DNA of 6,516 nt from UBA724 sp964229545 (GCA_964229545.1 CAXRDP010000041.1:1-6516); one strand, 5' to 3'. Shown: positions 1 through 6,516, numbered from the stretch's first letter. Translations and numbers: made by a program. The notes: a model not told the origin generated them from the sequence alone.

Positions 1-2
1 CC

Positions 3-1064
3 ATGAGCGCGTTGACAATAAGTCTTTTGTTGGTCTATGGGTTGGTGTTTGCTTGGCTTAGCATTCCAAGGGTGGCTGAGATCGTGCGCAAATACAAAAT
101 CTACCGAAAGCCCTCCAGCCGTGACCTGCATTGGCGCTTGGTGCCCAAGCTGACCGGGATCGTGTTTTATGCAGCTTTTTTGGTGATTTCGTTTGCCTTT
201 ATCTCCTACACAGACCCTAAACGGCTCATCTTGCTGTTGTGCGCGGGTGCTATTATAGTTTATGTTGGTTTAAGGGATGATATTTTTGAATTGTCTCCAT
301 TTGCGAAATTGTTCCTGCAGTTGATTGCGATTTCATTGTTTGTGTTTGGCGAAAATCTTGTGGTCTGGAACTTAAATGGTTTTTTAGGAATCTATGAATT
401 GCCTGTCCCAGTGGCTTATGTGTTCACCTATTTTATAGGGGTCTTTATGATCAACGCCTTCAACCTTTGTGACGGGATTGACGGCTTTGCCGGATTGATG
501 GGGGCGGTGATTTCTTTCTGCTACGCCATTATCTTCTATATTACCGAAGATCTGTTGTTTATGGCCTATTGCATAGTGCTTATCGGGTTGTTGACGGGTT
601 TTTTACGATTCAATCTGTCCTTTAAAAAGAAAGTCTTTATGGGTGATACGGGTTCGCTGTTTTTGGGTTTTCTGTTTTACCTCTTTACCATGTATTTTGT
701 GACCGACAACAGCATTATCATTGATGGTTTCTTGCCCGACCGAGCTTTGGTTTATATAGCGGCCATGTGTTTGTTTTTGTTGCCCATGATAGACTCCGGG
801 AGTGTGTTTTTCTTTAGAGCACTGCAAAGAAAAAGCCCTTTTGCAGCAGATAACAACCACTTGCACCACTTGGCTTTGCGCTATGCCAAAAGCCACCTCA
901 AAGCTTCTTTGTTGCTAGTCGGCTTACTGGTATTGATGATTTTTGTGTTTGCGCGCCTGAGCTTTATGCTGCCACCTAAAACCACCATCGCTCTGTTTTT
1001 TGGCGCCCTGGTGTTTTGGTTTGGGGTGGTCGCTGTGCTGCGCAGGTTGCCTAAACGCTCGTAA
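3..1064 (+). CDS. WecA/TagO/MraY-family undecaprenyl-phosphate sugar-1-phosphate transferase
   Basis: This is an integral inner-membrane enzyme expected to move a sugar-1-phosphate (probably GlcNAc- or another HexNAc-1-phosphate) from a UDP-sugar to undecaprenyl phosphate, the first step of lipid-linked glycan synthesis. The 353-residue length and roughly ten hydrophobic segments fit the family. Visible motifs, in order, are the Asp pair in GLRDD (89-93), NAFNLCDGIDGFAG (151-164, the metal/substrate loop with D157 and D160), FMGDTGS (212-218), D264 in PMIDSGS, and KSPFAADNNHLHH (277-289), ending in the HxHH motif typical of the WecA/TagO branch rather than of MraY. One departure is PKLTG at 48-52, where relatives usually have P-x-L-G-G. 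The ATG at base 3 puts the first membrane helix at the N-terminus, as in relatives, but only two bases precede it, so its promoter and ribosome site lie outside the window. The 3' end overlaps the convergent Wzz gene. The sugar specificity cannot be read from sequence. 'wecA' would be a reasonable label, but I leave the symbol blank. Confidence 0.93.
   Translation: MSALTISLLLVYGLVFAWLSIPRVAEIVRKYKIYRKPSSRDLHWRLVPKLTGIVFYAAFLVISFAFISYTDPKRLILLLCAGAIIVYVGLRDDIFELSPFAKLFLQLIAISLFVFGENLVVWNLNGFLGIYELPVPVAYVFTYFIGVFMINAFNLCDGIDGFAGLMGAVISFCYAIIFYITEDLLFMAYCIVLIGLLTGFLRFNLSFKKKVFMGDTGSLFLGFLFYLFTMYFVTDNSIIIDGFLPDRALVYIAAMCLFLLPMIDSGSVFFFRALQRKSPFAADNNHLHHLALRYAKSHLKASLLLVGLLVLMIFVFARLSFMLPPKTTIALFFGALVFWFGVVAVLRRLPKRS
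1051..1064. other. Convergent 14-base overlap of two stop regions
   Basis: The plus-strand transferase ends with TAA at 1062-1064, and the minus-strand Wzz gene ends with TAG at 1053-1051, so the last codons of each gene are read through the other. I see no GC-rich hairpin followed by a T-run on either strand near here. Any terminator must lie inside the opposing coding sequence or be of a non-classical kind, so overlapping antisense 3' transcripts are likely. Confidence 0.9.
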
Positions 1065-2130
1065 CTTCCTCTTTGATCTGAAATACCGTATCGCGCACCA
1101 ACACCCAGCCGGTGCTCAACACAGCACCCAAGAAAGTCCAAATAAGCACCATAAGGGTGCGTTTGGGTTTGGAGCGCTCCAAAGGGATGTTAACAGGCTC
1201 TATGACTGTAAAAATAGGTGTGTCCTTGCTGACCTGTAGCTTGGCCTGCTCCAATTGACCGGCCAATTCTTGAAATACAGAAGACACTATAGAGAAATTA
1301 GACTCCAAGCGGGTGAGTTTGTTTTGGTATAAGGACGAGGCGATGTTTAGGTTTTGATCCTTAAAACGCGCTATGGAATCTTGCAGGGTCTCAAATTCTA
1401 CCTTTTTGGCGTCGTGTTGCTGTTGAACAAATTTGAGGGTTTCCAAAGCACTTTGGTTTTTATAGGCAATCACCCTTTGCTGCAACAAGTCTGTGGCAGC
1501 CTGCGCTACTTGAGCGGAAATCTCGCGGTCATCCGACTCAAAGCTCAAAGAGACATAACCTTCTTTTTCGTTCACTTCAACGACAAGGTTGTTTTTCAAG
1601 TGCTCAAAGAGTTTTTTATCTTCTTCTGTGATTTTAAACAGGCCACCTGTAGGGTTGCTTGTCCCCTCTTCCTTTTTGTTTAGCAAAAGACCCGGCAGGC
1701 CTATGGTATATTTTTTAATGGTTCCTAAAACAGACACGCCTCCGCCCTGTCCTTGCAAATAATCCCGTAATGGCTGTGGGTCTTCTCCGACAAGGGTTTC
1801 TAACAACGCCACTCTATAGGGAATGCTTTGAGAAATGTTTGGATACAAAGAAGGGGGGATTTCCGAACCTCCGCCCATCAGTCCGCCTAAGTTGATGCCT
1901 GCCAAAGAAGCCAGTCCGCTCAGTGAGGAGCTAGGTTGGTCACCAGAAGTTTGGGGCACAAAGCTGCTGCCGGCTGTGTAGCGCACAGGTGCCAAGACTG
2001 CCAAAACGACGCCTAACAAAAAGGCCGCGGCCGTAAAGCGGACAATCCAACGGCGTGATGCAAATACTTTTTTAAACAATTCGACCAAGTCGATTTCGTC
2101 TTCTGCTGCTTCTCTGGGTTGTGTGCTCAT
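1051..2130 (-). CDS. Wzz/FepE-type polysaccharide co-polymerase (chain-length determinant)
   Basis: This 359-residue inner-membrane protein has the classic Wzz layout: a short cytoplasmic N-terminus with DEIDLVELFKKVFASRRWI (11-29), a first transmembrane helix at about 30-48, a large periplasmic domain, and a second transmembrane helix at about 325-346 preceded by a Pro-containing stretch (EPVNIPLERSKPKR, 311-324). The periplasmic part holds a Gly/Ser-rich loop (about 67-89, with LASLAGINLGG), a beta segment around 182-198 (LVVEV...GYVSLSF) and a long, probably coiled-coil helical region at about 203-300. Family role: controls polymer length and, with an OPX protein, couples Wzy polymerisation to export. 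Only about 12 residues follow the second helix and no Walker motifs or tyrosine cluster are present, so no BY-kinase domain is fused. The ATG lies one base after the SLBB gene's stop, which implies co-transcription and probably translational coupling. No Shine-Dalgarno sequence is evident upstream. Confidence 0.9.
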   Translation of the reverse strand: MSTQPREAAEDEIDLVELFKKVFASRRWIVRFTAAAFLLGVVLAVLAPVRYTAGSSFVPQTSGDQPSSSLSGLASLAGINLGGLMGGGSEIPPSLYPNISQSIPYRVALLETLVGEDPQPLRDYLQGQGGGVSVLGTIKKYTIGLPGLLLNKKEEGTSNPTGGLFKITEEDKKLFEHLKNNLVVEVNEKEGYVSLSFESDDREISAQVAQAATDLLQQRVIAYKNQSALETLKFVQQQHDAKKVEFETLQDSIARFKDQNLNIASSLYQNKLTRLESNFSIVSSVFQELAGQLEQAKLQVSKDTPIFTVIEPVNIPLERSKPKRTLMVLIWTFLGAVLSTGWVLVRDTVFQIKEEVTSV

Positions 2131-2131
2131 A

Positions 2132-4519
2132 TCAATTGTTGATTAGGGTTCTTACCAAAACCGTAAGCGAAGCCACGGCTGTAGTCAGGCTGATGGTTTC
2201 TTGAAGGCTCATTTTTTGTCGTTCGGTTTTGGGGGGAACAACCACAATAGCGCCGGGCTTTAGCTTTGGCCTAAACTTAAAAAACAAAAAATTGCTTGTG
2301 GCTTTCACGGCCCCGTTCTGATAGACAACATATACCCTGTTGCGCTTGGCGTTTTGAGAAAAGCCTCCGGCTCGGACTATTGCGTTGTGGACACTAATCC
2401 CTGGACGATATGGCAATACGGTTTCTCTTTGTACTTCCCCCAATAAAGATACGGTGGCTTCTTCAGCAGGAATGTTAATAACATCATCGGATTTAAGCAA
2501 AATGTTGTCTTCATGATTGCCTCTTTTACGAATCACCTCTGCCAAATCTACCCCTATAGAAAGACGTTTTTTATCCTCCATGTCTATAACTGCGCTATCA
2601 TTGATTTGCTCCAGTTTTTCTTGGTCTTCATCTGCCACCACCCGATTGATGGAAACCCCACTTAGGTTGGCGCCGTCTAAAGCTCCTCCTGAGTCCATAT
2701 ATAGATCATAGATAGAGTAGCTGTTGGACTGAATGGGATAGGCGCCGGGATTAAGCGAAAGCCCTTCAACACGTACATATTCCGTCGGCTGGTAGCCCTC
2801 CAGTAGGCGGACGACCATAAGGTCGCCAGGCAGGAGAGAAATCTTATCGGCTTCATCTGCCGAGAACTCTAATGCATTCAGTTTTTGGGTGTTGTTCAAA
2901 TGGGATTGGTTGCGATAGACCTCTATGCTTCCCGTGTTGGCACGATACTGAAATCCTGAGGCTAGCAAAACCAAGTCGCGCGCGGTCATCCCGTCGTAAT
3001 ACATAAAGGTGTCCGCCTTGTTGACGGCGCCTTGGATGGTAACGGTGCGCTCCGGAACGACGCTCAAGGCTGGAAAGACCACCAAGCTGTCGTTGGCCTG
3101 TAGATTTACATCTTGAGTTTCAGACAAGATTTGCTCAAGATCCACCGAAACCAGTTCGTTTTCTACCCCCAAATTGGTACGGTACAACAGGGCGGACTCC
3201 AAATAGGCATCGGGGGTGGGGCCGCTGCTCAAAGACAATAACGCGCTCAATGTAGGCGCTTCCTCAATGGGATAGCTGCCCGGCAAATACACTTCGCCCG
3301 AAACAAGTACGCGGTTGGTGTATTTGTCTGATACCGCTTTGGCCTCAACCACATCGCCGTCTTGAGGGGCAGAGGATACGAAGTCGGAAGATGGGAGTTT
3401 TAACACCGTGCGTTCCAATCCGTTGATGCGGTCCACATACAAGGCGTCTTTGTAGGCGTTGGAAGCAAAACCACCCGTAAAGCCTAAAAGATCTTGCATA
3501 TTTTCGTTGGGAAGCGACTCAAAAACACCTTGATTTTTAAAAGCGCCAGTCATACGTATGCGGTTGCTGTAGGGCGCGACGACAACCACATCTTGGTCGT
3601 TAAGAAAAAAGTTGGGGTAATTGCCTTTAACAAAATAATCATACAAGTCTATATGGGCTGCAACTTTGCCGCCTCTGATGATTTTAATGTTCCTAAAACT
3701 TCCGTTTTTGTCAGGGCCACCGGCTGCATAGAGCGCGTTGAGAACGGAAGAAAAGCCGGATAGGGTATAGGTGCCGGGGGCTTGTACATTTCCGGTAATA
3801 TTGATGATGATACTCCGTGCTTTTTTAAGGTTTACATCCAAAAACACCTTGTCAGCATCTGCTGCGTCAGACGCCAATCCTGTGTAGATGTTTAAAAATG
3901 CTTTTCGGATCTGGCTTTGTGCCGAAGCGAGGGTCAATCCGGACAAATACAAGGGGGGCAGGCGATCAATTTTAATGACCCCTTGACGAGAAAGTGTCCC
4001 CTCATAGCGGGTCTCTGATGCGCCCCATACGTCTATGGTAATTTCGTCTCCCGGGCCCAGTCTATAGCTGGCCGGTGTGGCCACAAAAAGCTGTGGCGTT
4101 TCGGTGATGTTGGGGTTGTTAAAAAAAGTGCTTCCAAATATTAACTGGTCTGGATCTAGCTCTTCTTCCGGCAATTGAACTTTATATGCTTGTTGTCCAA
4201 AGTCAGTCATTGTGGCTGTCTGAGTCGCTAATATATCAGACGATTGGCTCACAACCAGGTTAGCGCCATTCCAGGCGTTTCGCAACAAGACCAAGTCGTC
4301 AAAAGAAGCACCTCTGGTTCTGGCCAAGGCTTCTAACTGAGGAAGTGTGTAGCCCCTTTCTTTGGCGGCGGACACATAGGCTTGTTGCTCTTGCTTACTT
4401 AGACTGCGCAAAGTATTCATGTCCATGTCGGGAACTTGTGCGGTCAGTATTATGGTTCCCAACAGGGCTAAACCGAGGAAGGTTTTGGAAATAAATTTAT
4501 GTGTTGATTGGTGGCACAT
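2132..4519 (-). CDS. SLBB-domain outer-membrane polysaccharide export protein (OPX, Wza-like)
   Basis: This 795-residue exporter probably forms the periplasmic/outer-membrane conduit for a capsular or exopolysaccharide. I chose the ATG at 4519 because it is followed at once by a signal peptide (basic KFISK, hydrophobic core FLGLALLGTIIL, likely cleavage near TA|Q27-28) and lies 10 bases past the upstream stop. An ATG at 4666 in the same frame would add 49 Trp/Pro-rich residues inside the upstream gene and bury the signal. There is no lipobox Cys at the cleavage site, unlike Wza. Approximate domains are: a helical segment 32-84; the Poly_export (Wza N-terminal) domain 148-231, with YRLGPGDEITIDVWG at its start; and six SLBB-like beta-grasp repeats at about 236-291, 320-366, 402-449, 491-536, 580-627 and 688-736, each showing a G-x-V/F...P/G-x-Y...A/S-GG pattern of varying quality. 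A C-terminal helix (about 768-792, ETISLTTAVASLTVLVRTLI) may be the membrane-spanning or barrel helix. The downstream Wzz partner supports the role. Confidence 0.92.
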   Translation of the reverse strand: MCHQSTHKFISKTFLGLALLGTIILTAQVPDMDMNTLRSLSKQEQQAYVSAAKERGYTLPQLEALARTRGASFDDLVLLRNAWNGANLVVSQSSDILATQTATMTDFGQQAYKVQLPEEELDPDQLIFGSTFFNNPNITETPQLFVATPASYRLGPGDEITIDVWGASETRYEGTLSRQGVIKIDRLPPLYLSGLTLASAQSQIRKAFLNIYTGLASDAADADKVFLDVNLKKARSIIINITGNVQAPGTYTLSGFSSVLNALYAAGGPDKNGSFRNIKIIRGGKVAAHIDLYDYFVKGNYPNFFLNDQDVVVVAPYSNRIRMTGAFKNQGVFESLPNENMQDLLGFTGGFASNAYKDALYVDRINGLERTVLKLPSSDFVSSAPQDGDVVEAKAVSDKYTNRVLVSGEVYLPGSYPIEEAPTLSALLSLSSGPTPDAYLESALLYRTNLGVENELVSVDLEQILSETQDVNLQANDSLVVFPALSVVPERTVTIQGAVNKADTFMYYDGMTARDLVLLASGFQYRANTGSIEVYRNQSHLNNTQKLNALEFSADEADKISLLPGDLMVVRLLEGYQPTEYVRVEGLSLNPGAYPIQSNSYSIYDLYMDSGGALDGANLSGVSINRVVADEDQEKLEQINDSAVIDMEDKKRLSIGVDLAEVIRKRGNHEDNILLKSDDVINIPAEEATVSLLGEVQRETVLPYRPGISVHNAIVRAGGFSQNAKRNRVYVVYQNGAVKATSNFLFFKFRPKLKPGAIVVVPPKTERQKMSLQETISLTTAVASLTVLVRTLINN

Positions 4520-4529
4520 AGGTTTGGTT

Positions 4530-6179
4530 TTATGTGTGGGTGGTGCTAATTTTTGATAATATTTTTTGGGTAATCGTATAGGTTGATGGTACGCCGACCA
4601 TGCCCAAAGAGCCCGAGGCCAAAGTGCTCCCTGTTTCCAAAGGGTTGTCAGAGGCATAATAGGCATAGCGCAGTTGAGTGTTTTGGGAAATGGTTTTCCT
4701 TATTCGCATCGCCGACTGAATCGCTTTTTGGTAGTGTACGCCTTCCATTTCGAGTCCTATCACTTGCCAGGTGGAGCGGTAAAAATACGTTAAAATGTCT
4801 TTGTTTTGGAGCGAGGTGCCAAGCACCGTGATCATCGTGCCTTCCTGAGTAGGGATGTCGGTGTCTGAAAAGTCTGCGATGGTTAGGTCGTTTTCAAATG
4901 GGTAATTATCAGAAGTGCCTTCAAATATATGGGCGGTGGGCAACATGATGTCTCCTTTCTTGCCGTTGAGAATGCCGGCCTTTCCCATAATCGAAATGGA
5001 GGCCAGCTTCATTGGTAACTTATTTTGCGTCTTTAAAAACTCGTCCATCAACTCATAAGCCTGTTCGCCAAAGGCGTAATCAACCACCAAAAGCACGGTT
5101 CCTTTCTCAAACGTATAGGGGGGGCTTTTTATTTTATCCGTGTCGATAATCTGTGCGTCCACGTTGCAACCCGATGCATCATCCACAAAGATGGTCCCGT
5201 TTTTGGCTGCATAGGCATATACTTTTTCTTGTTTTTTGGGGTCCCCGACAAATTGCCCATACCAGTCTAGGTCTTGGGGTTGGCTTTTCAGCGCTTGTGG
5301 GCCATAGAGCAGGTTCAGCACACTGTGCATGTTGGCAGAAATGATGTGTACGGGGCGGTTGGTGAGTTGGTGTTGAGAAAAAATCCGGCCTATTTCTGTG
5401 GCCCATTTTTCCCCATGCATATGTTGCCCAATGCGATCTCGAAGCAAGGCGCTGAATGTAATGGTGCGCTTTTCTAATTCCATGCGCTCGCGCACCGCCA
5501 AATTGCCCATATGATAAATCAGCTGTAGCAGCCGCATTGGCTGTTTGGGAGTTTGAAATTTTTGATAAAATGTGCTGACCTCCTCAAAGCTACATTCAAG
5601 TATTTGTGCCAAGTAGGCAAGGGTGGTTTCAAGGGCCTGTTGGCTGAGTTTCTTTTTTCCTACAGCCGCTTCTTCTATTTTTTTCCACTCACGGGTGGTT
5701 TCTTTGGTTGGGTCTATAGAGATGCGGTCACAAATTTTGTCAGCCTCTATGTAGAGGAATGTCAAATGCGTAAGGATGTCATAAATTTCTGACCGCCCTC
5801 GAGTGATTTCGATGACCATTTGATCCTTGTCAATGCGATAACAGTTTCGGCGACGCTTTGGCGGCACTATGGGCGCAAAACCTGAACCTGACAAGCCTTC
5901 TTCTGAGGTAAGGTTGACAGAAACACATTCTGTAATCCCTTCCGGCAATCGATCTATGATATAATGGAGCCCGTTGAGTTCGGTTTTTGTTTCGGCTATG
6001 GTGCCGTAAATTTCCGGTTTGAGGGTGAGCAGGGCGTTGCGCAAGGATGCGCCTGAGATGCCCATCGGTTTGTAAAACCCTCGGTTGAGCAAGTGACGCA
6101 TGCTCACATACATCCGCGCAATGGCGTTGGATGACTCTTGGGCGCGTTTCCTAATTTCTGGAGATACTGGGTCTTTCAT
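4530..6179 (-). CDS. DUF6909-like protein with a nucleoside-phosphorylase-like C-terminal region
   Basis: This is a 549-residue soluble protein (no signal peptide or membrane helix seen) that I associate from memory with the Bacteroidota family DUF6909; its function is unknown to me. The N-terminal half (about 1-270) is mostly helical and charged, with a basic PPKRRRN patch at 106-112. From about 275 on it looks alpha/beta (PVHIISANMHSVLNLLYG). Several segments resemble the nucleoside phosphorylase / AMP nucleosidase fold: VVDYAFGEQA (365-374), MGKAGILNGKKGDIMLPTA (398-416; compare the G-x-x-G-L...GD-[IV]-V loop), GLEMEG (475-480; compare the EMEA ribose/base motif) and YASDNPL (508-514; compare the S-D with the catalytic Asp). 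The enzymatic idea is inference from motifs. The ATG at 6179 overlaps the GH3 stop as TGATG; a GTG directly before it (6182) would add one residue. A weak purine stretch (GGAAAAAG) precedes the start. The stop lies 10 bases before the exporter gene, implying one operon. Confidence 0.85.
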   Translation of the reverse strand: MKDPVSPEIRKRAQESSNAIARMYVSMRHLLNRGFYKPMGISGASLRNALLTLKPEIYGTIAETKTELNGLHYIIDRLPEGITECVSVNLTSEEGLSGSGFAPIVPPKRRRNCYRIDKDQMVIEITRGRSEIYDILTHLTFLYIEADKICDRISIDPTKETTREWKKIEEAAVGKKKLSQQALETTLAYLAQILECSFEEVSTFYQKFQTPKQPMRLLQLIYHMGNLAVRERMELEKRTITFSALLRDRIGQHMHGEKWATEIGRIFSQHQLTNRPVHIISANMHSVLNLLYGPQALKSQPQDLDWYGQFVGDPKKQEKVYAYAAKNGTIFVDDASGCNVDAQIIDTDKIKSPPYTFEKGTVLLVVDYAFGEQAYELMDEFLKTQNKLPMKLASISIMGKAGILNGKKGDIMLPTAHIFEGTSDNYPFENDLTIADFSDTDIPTQEGTMITVLGTSLQNKDILTYFYRSTWQVIGLEMEGVHYQKAIQSAMRIRKTISQNTQLRYAYYASDNPLETGSTLASGSLGMVGVPSTYTITQKILSKISTTHT

Positions 6180-6182
6180 CAC
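6177..6182 (-). promoter_or_regulatory. TGATG stop/start overlap coupling GH3 to the DUF6909-like gene
   Basis: Read on the minus strand the bases are GTGATG. TGA (6181-6179) ends the GH3 frame and ATG (6179-6177) starts the next gene, sharing one A. Such overlaps usually allow terminating ribosomes to re-initiate. The GTG at 6182-6180 is an alternative in-frame start that would extend the downstream protein by one residue. Confidence 0.8.
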
Positions 6183-6516
6183 GATTCTTTTTCCACCGCC
6201 AAAGCATCTGCAATCTTACGATCGTTTGTGAGTCTTGGCACCTTGTTTTGTCCCCCCAATTTACCCATTCTTTTCATATAACGCTCAAAACCTCCTTGTT
6301 GAAGGGGTTGTATGACCAGTGGCCGGAGTACTTTCCCGTCGATCAAGTCTTTGTAATAGGTGTTTTGCTCACACAAGGCTTTGTCAAGCGCAGCAGCAAA
6401 GGATTCTCAGCTTTTTGGGGGCGCTGTAAACTCCACAAACCACTCATGGTGGGGAAGACCTTCAGGTGGATTTACTTGAGGGGCCACTGTAAACTCTGAA
6501 ATCCGGACCTCTGTCC
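6179..6516 (-). pseudogene. GH3-family (auxin-responsive GH3-like) acyl-adenylate ligase, C-terminal part, interrupted by in-frame TGA
   Basis: The gene enters from the right edge, so only its last 112 codons are seen. Reading continuously from 6514, 35 residues (TEVRISEFTVAPQ ... PHHEWFVEFTAPPKS) lead to a TGA at 6409-6407. The same frame then continues for 75 residues (ESFAAALDKALCEQNTYYKD ... GKLGGQNKVPRLTNDRKIAD) to a TGA at 6181-6179. Both parts match the C-terminal subdomain of Bacteroidota GH3 proteins as I remember it, including the HEWF(V/I)EF strand, the ALxEQN-YY-DL segment and the conserved GGQNK-PRL-NDR tail. The TGA sits where relatives commonly have a hydrophobic residue such as Leu, with no insertion or deletion needed. 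GH3 enzymes adenylate a carboxylic acid and conjugate it, usually to an amino acid; bacterial substrates are largely unknown. The stop may be a true nonsense mutation, a sequencing/assembly error or recoding. If real, the enzyme loses 76 C-terminal residues. A TTG at 6376 could at most start a 65-residue fragment. Confidence 0.85.
6407..6409 (-). other. In-frame TGA inside the GH3 reading frame
   Basis: The codon is flanked by AGC (Ser) and GAA (Glu), and lies exactly 76 codons upstream of the normal GH3 stop. A single-base change from TTA (Leu) or TCA (Ser) would produce it. Clean homology on both sides in the same frame shows a substitution rather than a frameshift. Confidence 0.9.

Noticed and set aside
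603..1141. Minus-strand open frames (603-896, 881-1141) opposite the transferase and crossing the convergent junction
   Set aside because: No recognisable motifs, and they run antisense through the conserved catalytic motifs of the transferase.
1354..1683. Plus-strand open frame of 109 codons inside the Wzz gene
   Set aside because: It is antisense to a well-supported gene, and its Phe/Leu-rich composition is that of the reverse complement of the coiled-coil coding sequence.
4519..4526. TAGGTTTG on the plus strand, another TAnnTTTG match
   Set aside because: It points antisense to the exporter start, with no plus-strand gene following it.
4922..4929. TATATTTG on the minus strand, matching the Bacteroidota -7 consensus TAnnTTTG
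   Set aside because: It lies about 400 bases upstream of the exporter start, inside a coding region, and the nearest upstream TTG is only 11 bases away rather than the expected longer spacing. Chance match.
5153..5477. Small overlapping open frames on both strands within the DUF6909-like gene
   Set aside because: They are shadows of the 549-residue coding sequence, with Cys/His/Trp-rich random-looking translations and no start context.
6379..6409. TGA as a selenocysteine codon, with a small CTTTG/CAAAG stem (6401-6397 with 6383-6379) downstream
   Set aside because: The stem is five weak pairs with a 13-base loop, unlike a bacterial SECIS element. Relatives as I recall them have a hydrophobic residue, not Cys, at this position, and the other genes here use TGA as a normal stop.
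6248..6499. Plus-strand open frame opposite the GH3 C-terminus
   Set aside because: The minus strand carries clear GH3 homology on both sides of the TGA, so the plus-strand frame is a shadow.
1..6516. Search for a defence system, IS element, CRISPR array, tRNA or long direct/inverted repeats
   Set aside because: The window is filled almost edge to edge by five coding regions. I saw no repeats, transposase motifs or structured RNA in the few intergenic bases.

Overview
The window looks like a chromosomal stretch from a member of the Bacteroidota, probably a Flavobacteriia-like lineage. Four things suggest this. The GH3-type C-terminus has the 'GKLGGQNKVPRLTNDRKIAD' ending known from Bacteroidota GH3 proteins. 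Its neighbour resembles the Bacteroidota protein family DUF6909. The polysaccharide exporter is a long multi-SLBB protein without a lipobox. Starts are A-rich and lack good Shine-Dalgarno sites. Base composition is fairly balanced, so this is not one of the very AT-rich flavobacteria. Taxonomy is inferred from remembered protein families, not from a search.

Layout: one plus-strand gene (3-1064) encodes a polytopic membrane phosphoglycosyl transferase of the WecA/TagO/MraY superfamily. It converges on, and overlaps by 14 bases, a tightly packed minus-strand block. Read in its own direction from the right edge, that block is: the 3' part of a GH3-family gene (6516-6179) broken by an in-frame TGA at 6407-6409; a DUF6909-like gene (6179-4530) overlapping it by one base in TGATG; an outer-membrane polysaccharide export (OPX, Wza-like) protein with six SLBB-like repeats (4519-2132); and a Wzz-type chain-length/co-polymerase protein (2130-1051). 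Gaps are -1, 10 and 1 bases, so the block is very probably one transcription unit. No gene-free stretch longer than 10 bases exists, and I see no RNA gene, IS element, CRISPR array, long repeat or convincing terminator.

How the parts may work together: the WecA-like enzyme would start a lipid-linked glycan on the cytoplasmic face of the inner membrane. The Wzz-like protein (inner membrane/periplasm) and the SLBB protein (periplasm/outer membrane) would form the co-polymerase and export conduit of a Wzx/Wzy-type pathway. No flippase, polymerase, tyrosine kinase or ordinary glycosyltransferase is in view. The GH3-like and DUF6909-like genes are less expected in such an operon.

The two points most worth a second look are the single nonsense codon in an otherwise intact GH3 reading frame, and motifs in the DUF6909-like protein that resemble a nucleoside phosphorylase / AMP nucleosidase catalytic domain. 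I found no clear evidence of a wholly new defence or mobile system.
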